From Anodontia alba (taxonomy: Eukaryota > Mollusca > Bivalvia > Lucinida > Lucinidae): a stretch of DNA of 64,000 bases. Both the position numbers and the translations under genes were made by a program. The notes under the pieces were generated by a model, which was given only the letters and a program-made list of their open reading frames with translations, was not told the origin of the DNA and made no database searches. Positions 9,821-21,373 of the stretch are shown piece by piece. Positions within the stretch are counted from its first letter, which is position 1, and every line of letters starts with the position of its first letter. Location of the stretch: the NCBI GenBank assembly GCA_964016985.1, contig OZ024828.1, forward strand, positions 27,162,581 through 27,226,580, written 5' to 3'.

Positions 9821-10064
9821 ATATTATGATATTGTTGTTTGCCATGGCAATGGTACGCAAGTAAATTATTTTACTACAAAAATGCTTTATTTCACAACTG
9901 TTATAATTTCAAAACATCACAACTAGAAATCACACATGCAGGCCAAAGCAAACTGCCAAAGCAAAAAGCGCACTCTGAAAGGAACATTGAAATCTATTTG
10001 TGTCTAACATGGCAAGTGCACACATACATTATCAATTTTTACACAAGAAATTTATATTAATATA

Positions 10065-10277
10065 TTAACCCTTCTCTTGCTGAACACGACATGCCCTGTC
10101 TTAACAAACAGTGTAGATCCAGATCAGTTGGCTTCTGAAGATGCCAACTGATCTGGATCTGCACTGTTTGTCATTAAATATGTGAATTTCTATCAAAAAC
10201 CCGGATCAAGTAATCTGATTGGATGGAAATTAGAAGTTGGCGTGGCACCTTAATTTATTCAGCAAGGCAAGGGTTAA
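10065..10277. mobile_element. TTAACCCTNGTCCTGCTGAA MITE, copy 4
   Basis: A 213-bp copy with TTAA ends and the core GATCAGTTGGCTTCTGAAG / ATGCCAACTGATCTGG. Orientation is as copy 2. Confidence 0.9.
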
Positions 10278-10324
10278 AAGTGGAAACCAGAGGACTTCAG
10301 ACAGGATCTTAATTTTATACCATA

Positions 10325-10640
10325 TTAATCATAAGTATATGTATTGGGACACCTTAACTCCTTACCATACTTGTCCTAAAATTTGAACAAGTCTCCTTTA
10401 CTACCTACTGATGTCTCTACAAACACCGGGATTTAGTAGCAAACTGTGTACACCCTGATCAGAGCCACATACTGCATTCTGAGAAGGAGCGGTCTGATCA
10501 GTCTCTACACTGTTTCCCACTCCACAAAGTACTTATGAAACAACTGCATAAAAAGCAAAATTTAGGCGAAAAAAATTATTCAAAAAGTGTTCGAAATTTT
10601 AGGTCATTCACCTATATGACTGAATAAGACAAACTGGATC
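10325..10640. mobile_element. Composite GTAGACCCTGATCAG-core MITE
   Basis: The left half follows the GACACCTTAACTCCTTACC family. The right half (GAAACAACTGCATAAAAAGC ... GTTCGAAATTTTAGG) follows the TTTCGAACAC family of 12637. The two are fused at the shared hairpin core near 10450-10510. It looks like a recombinant between two families. Confidence 0.6.
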
Positions 10641-10904
10641 CTGTCATTTTAGGCAAATATGAATCTAAATTCATACTTCATTATGACAGTTTGACTTTTA
10701 TTTATACTAGTATATGTCAGGTCAGTAGAAAAAGTTGCACAAACAGAAGTTGCCCCAAGAAACAAAATGTCAAACTGAATGGACCATGCCACCTAAAAAG
10801 GGGTTTCTCAACCAGAACTCATATAATATGGCTGTCCATTCCTGGTACATGTTTGTAGTCTAATCAGGAACTTCTCTGTTTGCTGACAGGGCACTTTTTT
10901 CAAA

Positions 10905-11085
10905 TCTTATTTCCCCAAAAAACATACTTCTAATGAGTACCCAAAACATATGCTATTTTTCTTATTTCTCCATGGTAAAAATATGCTGTGGATACTCATT
11001 AGAAGTGCCTCAATGAGGCACTTCTAATGAGTACCCATAACGTATGTTTTCATTCGGATACAACTCTTATCTGGAGCTATGCTGT
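10905..11085. mobile_element. GTGGGTACTCATTAGAA MITE
   Basis: The stem GATACTCATTAGAAGTGCCTC / GAGGCACTTCTAATGAGTACC is nearly perfect, with outer arms ending CTCTTATCTGGAGCTATG. The core lies near 11010. Partial arms of the same family recur at about 11210-11335 and 11950-12030. Confidence 0.82.
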
Positions 11086-12234
11086 GACAGGGACAAGAAC
11101 ACTGCAGAAACTATAGCAAACAGTGAAGACCCGGAGTAGGTTCATCTTGGCCATTAGCATATCAAGACTTTTTTGTTATTTCTCCACACACACCCAAAAT
11201 ATTATTTGTTTTCAGTCCCATTAAAATTGCTTTATTTAGGTAATTCTGAGTATCCACAAGATATTGTGGAAAAAATAAGAAAAAATATATCAATACTTTT
11301 GGTTGACCAAAAGCAGCTTATTCAGAGCTGTGTGACCTAGCTATTTTGCTACCATAGCCAAAAAGGTATTTTTTCCACTAGCACAGTCTAACTGTGCACA
11401 AACTGCAGTTTGCAACCATCAACATAAAACCAAAAACTGACACAGTTTTCAGACTGTGACCTCTATAAAGCAAGTTGATATGAATATGAATAAACAATGC
11501 TATTCTGTATGCAAATCAATGCCAATTAATATAACTGATTATGTGAACTTCTTACACTTCAAATGTTTAACCACAAGCCTGCTGCATAATAAAAAATACT
11601 GTGCCTAAGAAAAAATTAAAATATTTCTGTCATCTATATAGAAGAACAACAACAAAATGAAATAAAAAATAAAACATTTTATTACTCATTAGCTCCCTAA
11701 AAACAGAGCCTTTGGAGACAATTTGAACGCAATGTCAAGTCCTCATTCCAATGGTAAAAAAAAAAAAAAAAATACTAATGTTTATTATAAATTCAGCATA
11801 TTGAGGGCCACGGTAAGTTTTAAAACTAACACTCTGATGTGCTCAAATGATTTTATCAAGACTTTTAAGAAGGGAGAGGACTTGTTGAGGACAATTTTGA
11901 GATAATTTTCTCCAGTTCTCCATTAAACATGTTTTTGGTACTTAGTTCAAATTCCCTTGGCAAAGCAATTCTAACAAGTACCCACAACATAAATTTTTGT
12001 GGGGACTGAAGAAAAAATACCAAAAAATTATCACCAAACACTCCTCAGCGTGTCCTCTGAGAAGGCTCTTCAAAGAGGTTTAGCCCTTAAAGTGCCAGGA
12101 AAAATATGACTAGATAGAAGCCCAAGTTTGCATGGCGTTGGCTGTGGGACCTTCTTATTTTTGTGTAATGGGGTGAAGGGGGAGGGGGTGAATGAACAAT
12201 TCTGTAGTCACAGAAAATATCCAATAACAGAAAA

Positions 12235-12405
12235 AATAGTTCTAGATAACAGGAGAATTTCTCCTTAAAAACATGTTTTGGGTACTCATTAGAAGCACCC
12301 CTGTGAGGTACTTCTAATAAGTATCGACAATATATGTTTTCGTGGAGAAATAAGAAGAAATATCAATACTTCTGAGTTGATACTAGTGCCTTATCTGGAA
12401 CCATT
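12235..12405. mobile_element. GTGGGTACTCATTAGAA MITE
   Basis: TTCTAGATAACAGGAG starts it. GGGTACTCATTAGAAGCACC / GAGGTACTTCTAATAAGTAT makes the stem, and GCCTTATCTGGAACCA ends it. Confidence 0.75.
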
Positions 12406-12429
12406 GAAGACATTGACAAAGAGCCCCTT

Positions 12430-12620
12430 TCGTAAGCTTGGAAGCTCCATAGCTTTAGTGTTTGCCTGCTGATCTACCAGTCCTGTGTTTGTATTCAATT
12501 TAGGGCAGAAATGTTATGACTGTAAAGACAATCCATTATCTTGTTATCACTTTACCATCACCCTGAAAGACTAAAATACTGTTGATGGGATGTTAAAATT
12601 TTACAGCATAAAACACCCAA
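12430..12620 (+). mobile_element. Probable SINE, plus strand
   Basis: A degenerate tRNA-like head (GAAGCTCCATAGCTTTAGTG ... CTGTGTTTGTATTCAAT) is followed by a TATCACTTTACCATCACCC body and a GGGATGTTAAAATTTTACAG tail ending CACCCAAC. Support is moderate because the B box is eroded. Confidence 0.5.
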
Positions 12621-12636
12621 CATACTAGACCTGTGA

Positions 12637-13068
12637 TTAGGGTAAAAGTCCTAAAATTTCGAACACTTTATTCAATAATATTTTGGCCTAAATTGTGCTT
12701 TTTATGCAGCTGTTTCTTAACCTTTACCACTCTCTGGGCATTTTCAGCAGACGACAAATTGATGATATTTTTCTTATTTTTCACATAAACAGGATCTGAC
12801 ATTTCATGCAAATTGTCTCCTTGGAGACAATTTGCATGAAATGTCAAATCCTGTTTTCTGGGAAAAATAAGAAAAAATATTTCAAAATGTTGTCTGCTGA
12901 AAATTTTACCCAGAGTGCTAAGCGTTAAAATAGTTGGTGGGATGGCAAACAGTGTAGACCCTGATCAGACTGCTCCTTCAGGAGCAGTCTGATCTCGGTC
13001 TGCACTGTTTGCATATGTCATTTTGTCAGACACTTTGGTGTTCGAAATTTTAGGATATTTACTGTATA
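12637..13068. mobile_element. TTTCGAACAC MITE interrupted by another MITE
   Basis: The left arm reads GTCCTAAAATTTCGAACAC and the right arm GTGTTCGAAATTTTAGGAT. The core GTAGACCCTGATCAGACTG / CAGTCTGATC is a clean hairpin at 12955-13005. A second MITE sits inside the left arm at 12717-12928. Uninterrupted relatives are at 38352-38556 and 38684-38893. Confidence 0.85.
12717..12928. mobile_element. TTAACC-CTGCTGAAA MITE with TTAA duplication
   Basis: It starts TTAACCTTTACCACTCTCTG and ends GAGTGCTAAGCGTTAA. The core GACATTTCATGCAAATTGTC / GACAATTTGCATGAAATGTC is perfect. The host MITE resumes immediately, so TTAA is the target duplication. This is the reference copy of the family. Confidence 0.9.
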
Positions 13069-13093
13069 ACTTTAATAAGTTAAATTTATATTG

Positions 13094-13310
13094 TATTTCA
13101 CCCTAAGTATTCAGACACCTTCTCTCCTTAAAATTCTTGAGCCAAACTTTTACAAGTCCATTTTACTATTTGTTCACATGTCTGTAATATTGCTGGATAA
13201 ATGGCAAACAGAGTAGACCCCGATTACATGCTGCATCCTTCAGCATCTGATCTGGGTCTATACTGTTTGCTCAGGGCTGGCTGTCCTAATACTTAAGGTA
13301 CAAAGGGTAG
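13094..13310. mobile_element. GGGTAAATATGGTA-type MITE
   Basis: ACCCTAAGTATTCAGACACC at the left and CTGTCCTAATACTTAAGGTA at the right flank GGCAAACAGAGTAGACCCCG / CTGGGTCTATACTGTTTGC. It is a diverged hairpin. 13311-13650 shows nothing recognisable, and 13660-13760 is a decayed piece of SINE-like element B. Confidence 0.72.
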
Positions 13311-13814
13311 GCTTAAAATTTTTTCATATAACTGCTTATATTTCAAGGATTAAATTAAAAGCTGAACTTTCCAAATACACAGAAAAAGCCTATAAAAGAA
13401 TAAGCAGTTACATAGTTAAATTAAAGCAAGTGAGCAGGCGCTCACTTATATCCTAAGCCAGTACCACCGCCTTACATAAAATTTGAGTAAATTTACAATC
13501 TGTTCAACACTAAACTTGGCCTTTCTGCTAATCATAACCTAACCACAAGCGTAATTCTGAAGTGACCCTAAATTAACCAGAAATTTACATGGAGATGAAA
13601 CACAAACCCAAATAACACAAAAACCTAATCCTGATTGAAATTTTTCTAAAATTTGAACTTTTTTTTTTTTTTTGTCCTTGTTTAATGACTTGCTAACCCT
13701 TGTGGGACATTCTGAATCTCCCTCAGAAAAGACGAAAAAAGGACAGAAGAGTTAGAAGATAAGAGGGAAAGGATAAAGAACAAGCCTTATTTTCTATGAA
13801 AAATCAAAACAAGA

Positions 13815-15942
13815 ACAAGCGGGACATGATGGCCCTGTAACGCTCACCTGAGTATCATAGCACCTTGAGAACCTGATCTAGAACTGATCAAAGCAAACAT
13901 TCTGATCAAAATTCAAAATGATTATATTAACAAATAAGACAATGTAGCATGTCTAATGGACTGTGAAATAGAGGTCAAGGTCAGACTGCACTCAAGAGGC
14001 CATGCTCAGATGTATGCATGTACTAAGTATCACTGGGTGTAGGAGCAATAGTTACTGAGAAACTGACCTAAACACAAACACTTCACAAGTACCAAATATC
14101 ACTCTGTAGGACCAATGATAACTGAGAAAGTGACCTAAATGGAAAAGAAAGTCACTGGACAGTGAAATATACGTCACCTAGCAATCATCAAGACAAACAT
14201 TTTAAGCAAGATTCATGATGATCACTTCAAAAATGTGACCTCAAGAGCGTCAACAAGGTTTTCCTTTGATTTGGCCTGGTGACCTAGTTTCTGATATCAA
14301 GTGACCCAGTTCTAAAATAGACCTAGAAATCATCAAGACGAACATTTTGAGCAATATTTATGATGATTATTTTGAGCAATATTTATGTGACTTCTGGAGT
14401 GTTAACAAGGTTTTCCTTTGATATGGCCTGGTGACCTAGTTTTTGATCCCACATGACCCAGTTTCAAACTTGACTTAGAAATCATCAAGACAAACATTTT
14501 GGGCAAGATTCATGATGATTGATTCAAAAATGTGACCTCTAGAGCGTCAACAAGGTTTTCCTTTGATTTGCCCTGGTGACCTAGTTTCTGATATCAAGTG
14601 ACCCAGTTTTGTACTAGACCTAGAAATCATCAAGACGAACATTTTGAGCTACATTTATGATCATTATTTAAAAACTGTGACCTCTGGAGTGTTAATAAGG
14701 TTTTCCTTTGATTTGGCCTGGTGACCTAGTTTTTGACCCCACATGACCCAGTTTCAAACTTGACTTAGAAATCATCAAGACAAACATTTTGGGCAAGATT
14801 CATGATGATTGCTTCAAAAATGTGACCTCTGGGAGGTTAACATGGTCCTCCTTTGATTTGACCTGGTGACCTAGTTTTTGATTCCAAGTGACCCAGTTTC
14901 AAATTTGACATAGAAATCATCAAGACAAACATTTTGAGCAAGATTCATGATGACTGCTTCATACATGTGACCGCTAGAGTGTTAACAAGGTTTTACACTG
15001 ATGTGGCCAGGTGACCTAGTTTTTGACCCCATGTGACCCAGTTTTGAAACTGACCTAGAAATCATCAAAACAAACATTTTGAGCAAGGTTCATGATGATT
15101 GCTTCAAAAATGTGACCGCTAAACAAGGTTTTCTGCTGATTTGGCCCGTTGACCTAGTTTTTGACCCCAAGCGACAAAGTTTCGAACTTGACCTAGAACT
15201 CATCAAGACAAACATTTAGAGCAAGATTTATGATGATTGCTTAAAAAATGTGACCGCTTGAGTGTTAACAAGGTTTTCCTTTGATTTGGCCTAGTGACCT
15301 AGTTTTGACCCCATGTGACCCAGTTTCAAATCTGACCTACAAATCATCAAGACAAACAATTTAAGCAAGATTCATGATGACTGCTTGAAAAATATGACCA
15401 CTAGAGTGTTAACAAAGTTTTCCACTGATTTGGCCAGGTGACCTAGTTTTTGATCCCATGTGACCCAGTTTCGAACCTGACCTAGAACTCATCAAGACAA
15501 ACATTTTGAGCAAGATTCATGATGATTGCTTCAAAAATGTGACCGCTAGAGTGTTAACAAGGTTTTCTGCTGATTTGGCCCGGTGACCTAGTTTTTGACC
15601 CCAAGTGACCCAGTGATGAAACTGACCTAGAACTCATCGAGACAAACATTTTGAGCAAGATTCATGATGATTGCTTCAAAAATGTGACCACTAGAGTGTT
15701 AAGTTTTTCCTTTGATTTGACCTGGTGACCTAGTTTTTGACCCCAAGTGACCCAGTATCGAACTTGACCTAGATTTCATAGGGGAAAACATTCGTGGCAA
15801 GTTTCATCAAGACTTAGTCAAAACTGTGACCTCTAGAGTGTTAACAAACTAATTGTTGACGATGGACGACTGAAGACGGACGACGGACAGAGAGTGATCA
15901 CAATAGCTCACCCTGAGCTTTTGCTCAGGTGAGCTAAAAATG
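13815..15942. mobile_element. Hairpin-flanked element with about 12 tandem 145-bp repeats
   Basis: The head is ACAAGCGGGACATGATGGCCC followed by GCTCACCTGAG. The landmark GACCTAGTTT then recurs at 14281, 14433, 14578, 14723, 14868, 15013, 15151, 15296, 15440, 15584 and 15727, a period of 138-152, mostly 145. Each unit also has ATCATCAAGACAAACATTTT, CATGATGATTGCTTC and GTGACCCAGTTTC. After GACGACGGACAG the element ends in a hairpin, CTCACCCTGAGC...GCTCAGGTGAG, and CTAAAAA. No frame is open through it. The plan resembles oyster pearl elements and non-autonomous Helentrons, which carry tandem cores of about 150-160 bp. That assignment is inference. Confidence 0.88.
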
Positions 15943-15949
15943 CCTAACG

Positions 15950-17480
15950 GCATTATGGATTGTTCTTTCCACTGAAGAATAAAGGCAACATATCACTTTG
16001 AAAAAAGGTTAACCAAAAGGTAAACCGCGGACGACGCCCAACCACCCAGACATCACTATTTTAAAGGACAGAATTTTTCCGTGAAAAGCCTGTCCAAAAA
16101 TACAATTTTTATCCAAAAAATGCTGCTTACTTATGTGGTCACTGGTAAATATATAGACAAGGGTCAGCCACTGAAGCTACAACCTGCATAAGTGAAAAAA
16201 AAATCAAACTTAACCCCAAAAAGGCTACAACCTGCATCAGAGAAAAAAAATCAATTTCGGCTTCAGGGGAGATATGTGTGTACCGAAGAAAGTCAGTTGT
16301 CTCTTTTACATATAACAAGCCTACTGGTCCTGATCTATGCCTCTACCAAATATTATCAAAATATTTCTAACTATTAAGAAGTTATGAAGTGCACAAGCAA
16401 ATGGCTTAGAAATTCATTCAGGGGAGATAACTAGAAAAAAGAAAAAAGCAAATGTCCTTCTTGCATGTGACACGCTTACTTGACCGGATATATGTATCTA
16501 CCAAATATGATCAAATTATCTCAAACGGTGTGGGAGTTAAGGCCTTCTCAAGATTTCTGTTTCAAGGGAGATAAGTACACAAGGAAGAAAGTGAGAGTTG
16601 TCTCTCTTGCACACAACAACTCTTCTGGTCCTTATCTATGTCTCTACCAAATATTATCAAAATATTTTCAAACCATTAAGAAGTTTTGGAGTGCATAAGA
16701 ATTTGGCTAAGAAATTCATTCAGAGATAACCAGAAAAAATAACAAAGCAAGAGTTGTCCTTCTTGCATGTGACTCTCCTCCTTGACCTGATATATTATCA
16801 AATTATCTCAAACATTATGGGAGTTTTGGCCTGCATAAGATTTCGGCTTCGGGGAAGATAAGTACATAAGGATGATGATGTTGAGTTTAGATTTAACGAC
16901 ACATCATCCCATGAGGGTCATTTGCGTTAAAATGGTAAGTACATAAGGAAGAAAGTGAGAGAAGAAAGAGTCTTTCTTGCATGTGACATGCCTACTGGTC
17001 CGCCTCTTAATCCGTACCAAATAAGAAAGCACTCCACTGAAGAATAAAGGTAACATATAACTTTGAAAAAAGATTAACCAAAAGTTAAACCTCGGACTTC
17101 AGGGGAGATCAGTACATAACAAAGAAAGTAAGAGTCATCTATCTTGCATGTGACACACCTATTGGTTCTCCATTACATCCTTACCAAATATGAAAGCAAT
17201 CCACTGAAGAATAAAGGTAACATATAACTTTGAAAAAAGGTTAACTAACATGTAAACTTGGGATGTCAGGGGAGATAAGTGCATAACGAAGAAAGTAAGA
17301 GTTGTCCCTCTTGCACACAACATGCCTACTGATGGTCCTCTTCATCCCCACCAAATATGGTTGCAATCCACTGAAGAATAAAGGTAACATATAACTTTGA
17401 AAAAAAAGGTTAATCAAAAGGTAGGCTTGGAAGGATGCCCGCTCGCCCGGACATCGCTATTTTAAAGGACAGATTTTTTA
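15950..17480. repeat. Second tandem-repeat array, complex units
   Basis: It is made of two interleaved units. One contains CACTGAAGAATAAAGG, AACTTTGAAAAAAGGTTAAC and GGGGAGATAAGTACATAA (15980, 17030, 17200, 17370). The other contains CTACCAAATATTATCAAAAT and TTAAGAAGTTTTGGAGTGCA (16340-16830). CGGACATCGCTATTTTAAAGG occurs near both ends (about 16045 and 17450). A 60-bp fragment of another repeat (TTTAACGACACATCATCCC) is embedded at 16880-16935. MITE sequence (GTCATCTGCTGCTGTTGTG) resumes at 17520. Confidence 0.75.
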
Positions 17481-17631
17481 AAAAACTCGTCAAAAAAACC
17501 CACAAAAAAACAACAGCCTGTCATCTGCTGCTGTTGTGACAGCCACTCTAAAGGTTGGTATATTACCGGTATAATTGATTGTACAAATCAACAGGTCAGC
17601 TTGGTTTATATTTATCCAAACTAAATCAATT

Positions 17632-17846
17632 TTAACCCTGGTCATGCTGAATAAATTAAGATGCCACACCCACTTCTAATTTTCAGCCAATCAGATTGCT
17701 TGATCCATTTGTTGTTGCTATAAATTCGCATTCTTAATGGCAAACAGTGCAGATCTAGATCAGTTGGCTTCTTCAGAGGCCAACTGATCTGGACCTACTC
17801 TGTTTTCAAAGATAGGGTATATCCGGGCTCAGCAGGACAAGGGTTG
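17632..17846. mobile_element. TTAACCCTNGTCCTGCTGAA MITE, copy 5
   Basis: A reverse-orientation copy. The core is GATCAGTTGGCTTCTTCAG / GAGGCCAACTGATCTGG. The right terminal TTAA is eroded to TTGT. Confidence 0.85.
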
Positions 17847-18163
17847 TGATGAACTAAAGTAAACAAGCAGTTCATTTACATTAAATCCTATTATGCCTTG
17901 AATGAATTTTCTAGTATGTACATGTATGTCAAAATAAATATGTTTAGTCAACATATGTAACTCTATCAAAATTTTCAAATACAAGGTTAGTTTTTTAAAA
18001 AGCTTAGAAAATCATCTTTGGCATTATTAAATTAAATGTAGGGGAATTAACTTTGCTGCAGAAAGATGAAAGGTCAACCTAGAATCATTTGAATAAACTT
18101 GGTAGACCTCCCAATCCTAATGCTCTATACAACTTGATATGGTGCTTTTTTCTGTCAAAAAGT

Positions 18164-18378
18164 ATTCTAATGCACTCGCGTATGTAACGCGACGTCTGAT
18201 TGGATAACATCAAAAATTTGTGACGGTATATTCTGCGATATACTGTCGCAAATCCGACGTCATCAGGTAACGTCGCTTCTCATTGGCTGGCACTTGGTTT
18301 TACACAGCTCAAAGCACTTGTCATTTTGTGCAAATAGTACATTTTTTCAATAGAAAAAATGAATAAATGCATTAGAAT
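18164..18378. mobile_element. Palindromic insert with ATTCTAATGCA ends
   Basis: ATTCTAATGCACTCGCG at the left mirrors TGCATTAGAAT at the right. Inside, CGCGACGTCTGATTGG and GACGTCATCAGGTAACGTCG give a locally CpG-rich block next to GTGACGGTATATTCTGCG / CGATATACTGTCGC, itself an inverted pair. Confidence 0.7.
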
Positions 18379-18541
18379 GGGATAACTGCATCAAATTTGT
18401 CATTTGGGGAGGTAAATCGGCAGTTTTACGGTCGCAAATTACGTTTTACGGCTCCGCTAACGCGTCGCCGTAAAACGAAATTTCCGACCGTAAAACCGCC
18501 GATTTACCTCCCCAAATGACAAATTTGAATGCAGTTATCCC
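18379..18541. repeat. CpG-rich 163-bp palindrome
   Basis: GGGATAACTGCATCAAATTT is mirrored by AAATTTGAATGCAGTTATCC. The arms continue through CATTTGGGGAGGTAAATCGG and CGGTTTTACGGTC to a loop at TCCGCTAACGCGTCGCC. CpG density is far above the surrounding A/T-rich DNA. It abuts the ATTCTAATGCA element directly, and either may have carried the other. Confidence 0.85.
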
Positions 18542-18597
18542 CTAATTGATATTTTTTTGTTGTGGGTACTCATCAGAAGGGCCTTATTAAATTAAGA

Positions 18598-19086
18598 ATT
18601 TTCCACAGAAGATGATCACTTTTATTATATATATTTTCAAACTAAAAGTAGTTTATGCACACATAACCACATCACGAAAAAACACTTTTAAAATAGAAAT
18701 TCAAGCACAGTCAAGCTTCAATTGAAATTCTGTAGTTCTAAGAAGACAGATCAATATGTACTGTAAAAACCACACCCCAAGACTTACTTGTAAATGTGTG
18801 CTTGTACTGAAAGTGCATCCTATTACTGATTTCTTTTTTCAAATTAATCTGGTTTGTTATTAATATGAATTTTCCAGAAAAGGTCAATCCTTTTAATATA
18901 TTTTCAAACTACATGTACAAGCCGTTTATGCACTCACAAGCCACATTCAATACACATAAAGCATTTTTAATACAGGAATTCAATCATAGTAAGGTGTCAC
19001 ACGAAATTCTTTGGTTCTATAAAGACAGATCAAAGTGTCTAGAAAACCACATCCCCAGAAATAATGTAAATGTGAGCTTGTACTAA
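18598..19086. repeat. Diverged tandem duplication, about 270-bp period
   Basis: Segments 18598-18813 and 18868-19086 share, in order, ATTTTCCA, ATATATTTTCAAACTA, GTTTATGCAC, GGAATTCAA / GAAATTCAA, GAAATTCT, AAGACAGATCAA, AAACCACA and TGTAAATGTG. No reading frame is conserved between them, so it is a non-coding duplication. Confidence 0.75.
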
Positions 19087-19126
19087 TAAAAGATGTGCAC
19101 ACTTCTGGTAGGCATAGACATTCCAT

Positions 19127-19310
19127 GAAAAAAAGGATCACTATCATAGGTAAGTTATAGCTCCAAAAAATTACTAATTTTTTTTTCTTATTTATCCACA
19201 AAACATATGTTGTGGGTTCTAATTAGAAGCAAGTCTCCTAGGCCATTCTAATGAGTACCCATAATGTTTTCTGAAGAAATAAAAAAAATAATGATCTTAC
19301 CTTGAACCAA
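19127..19310. mobile_element. GTGGGTACTCATTAGAA MITE
   Basis: GTGGGTTCTAATTAGAAGC and GGCCATTCTAATGAGTACCC form the stem. The outer A/T arms are degraded. 19311-19830 shows nothing recognisable. Confidence 0.7.
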
Positions 19311-19839
19311 ACTACATTTGCCCCAAAATTACTCCCCTTGGAGTGATACAGAAATAAAAATGAGCCACTCCATGTGAAAAGGCATCTTTGGTAACAATGA
19401 AGGCGCATGATGCAGCCACCATGTTCAGTTTCTAACGATTCTATAAGTGGACAACAAAAACCATAATATGTCGAGATGCCAAATTATAGCCTTGAAATAT
19501 CTCTATTTCAAGCTCACTTGTCTGTTTTGAAATATATGATATCTTATATCAGGTGATCCATTTTTCTCTGAATGCCTAAATTAGTAAGAGCAACACTCAC
19601 AACTGTTCTAGACCCAAAAACAATGATAAAAGAAACATTTGGCACATTTAAACCTCCTCCCATGTAAGCACACAAACAAGAACAAATCAGTCTATAGCAA
19701 AATGTTTTGAAAAAATTGCTTAAGAATACTGCTGAAGCCTATTTTTCTTTTCTTACCAATCCTAGCCATCTAAAATGTTAAATGCTACACCATGAAAAAT
19801 TCCAGAAGAAACAAACCTGACATAAGTCGCAAAAAATCA

Positions 19840-20083
19840 GGGCCCGGTTGTTCAAAGCGTCGTTAGCTTAACGAGCTCGTTAAGGGTCATTTCGTTAACT
19901 GTTTCAGCAGATTCAATACACAATATTCTGATATTTTTTGCTGAAAAAATGTGAGTAGCTTTTGCACTGCAAAAGCTACTCATATTTTTTCAGCAAAAAA
20001 TATCAGAATATTTGCGTATCACTCGATGTAAATTTTAACGAATCGTTAACTAACAACATCGTTAGTTTTGAACAACTGGGCCC
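19840..20083. mobile_element. GGGCCCAG palindromic MITE, copy 4
   Basis: A full 244-bp hairpin with GGGCCCGGTTGTTCAAAGCG and TTTTGAACAACTGGGCCC at the ends, in reverse orientation to copy 3. The 550 bp to its right contain four TCTCACAGAATTTTC-like words and an A tract at 20398-20415. Confidence 0.92.
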
Positions 20084-20632
20084 AGAGTTACAGAAAAAGT
20101 ATGACAGGAAGCTACTGGTATGTTTGAAAACATGACACCATTTTTTTCTAGGAAAGATTTATGCAATGAGTCTTTTTCTCAGAATGCCTTTAAGGTAATG
20201 TTGTTGTTTTTCCTTAATTTACATACATCCATATCTCACACTGAGAGATAAAATCTCACAGAATTTTCCCACCTGGAAGGCAATTCCCATAAAAAATTCA
20301 TATCTCACAGAATTTTCAGACCATTTTACAACAGATTTTATGAAGAAATGAACATAAATCACACACTGTTGTGGTTTTCACAAGCTTCTTACATGAAAAA
20401 AAAAAAAAAAAAAAAGACTTGAGACTATACTCGGGGAGCTCCAAAGTGATGTTTAAGAAAATCTCACAGAATTTGTCAAATCTCCCTTAAAATTTTGCCT
20501 TATCTCACAGATTTTAGTCCACAACTTATGGCATGAACGATTTTAAACTGCATAAGTGGTTAATTCCCTCTGTTTCATTGGTGATGAGAAATTATAAATT
20601 TAGAGATCATTATTTATCTCTGTTTTACATTT

Positions 20633-20845
20633 TTAACCCTTGTCATGCTGAATAAATTAAGATGCCACGCCTACTTCTAATTTTCAGCCAATCAGATTAC
20701 TTGATCCAGGTAATTGCTACAAATTCACATATTAAATGGCAAACAGTGCAGATCCAGATCAGTTGGCTTCTTCAGAAGCCAACTGATCTGGCTCTATACT
20801 GTTTGCAAAGGCAGGGTATATCCTGGTTCAGCAGGACAAGGTTAA
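20633..20845. mobile_element. TTAACCCTNGTCCTGCTGAA MITE, copy 6
   Basis: A 213-bp reverse-orientation copy, TTAA at both ends. Core CAGTTGGCTTCTTCAG / AGAAGCCAACTG. Confidence 0.9.
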
Positions 20846-20926
20846 CATTACTATAAGTGCTATTAGAACTTCAATCAATAGTCTCTGTTTCCATGCATGG
20901 CATCCAACAACAAAGTATGATAATGC

Positions 20927-21373
20927 TGTATTTACCATAAGTATTTGGACAGACAGATCTGGACAAATAGTATAGCCTCAAATCTGATGCAGAAGAATGT
21001 TGCAGCTGATTAGCCCTTAAGCTGCCACAACAATTGTCGTCTGCTTTGTCATCTGCTTGTGATTTTTAACGTCATTTTTGCAAACAGTGTGTACCCAGAT
21101 CAGACTGCTCCTCTGATCAGGGTCCACACTGTATGCCTGTATGCAAAAATAGGTTTGAAAAGTTTGCAAGAATATTCAGCAGACGACATAAACAGACGAC
21201 ATTTTCAGATACAGGTTTTCTTGGCGCTTTAAGAGTTAGTATCAACACTATTTTGCGACTCATCAGGCATAAGTTTACAGACATATCAATAGGCAGTAAA
21301 ATGCACTTGTTGAAATTGTAGGAAAAGTATGGTAAGGAGCAGATGTGTCAGAATACTTTGGGTAAATATGGTA
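20927..21373. mobile_element. GGGTAAATATGGTA MITE with an internal MITE
   Basis: The outer arms TTTACCATAAGTATTTGGAC and GAATACTTTGGGTAAATATG enclose an inner palindromic piece. That piece has TTAAGCTGCCACAA...GCTTTAAGAGTTA and the core GTACCCAGATCAGACTGCTC. Two families are nested here, but the exact junctions are blurred. Confidence 0.6.

Larger units (their letters stand above)
18107..18600. mobile_element. GTGGGTACTCATTAGAA MITE split by two palindromic inserts
   Basis: The left arm ends TGTCAAAAAGTATT at 18166. The right arm resumes GATATTTTTTTGTTGTGGG at 18549, and uninterrupted copies read AAAAGTATTGATATTTTTC across this site. Between them lie 18164-18378 and 18379-18541. Confidence 0.75.

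Noticed and set aside
13815..15942. CRISPR-like array
   Set aside because: Units are 145 bp with no short constant repeat and variable spacer pattern, and the genome is clearly eukaryotic.
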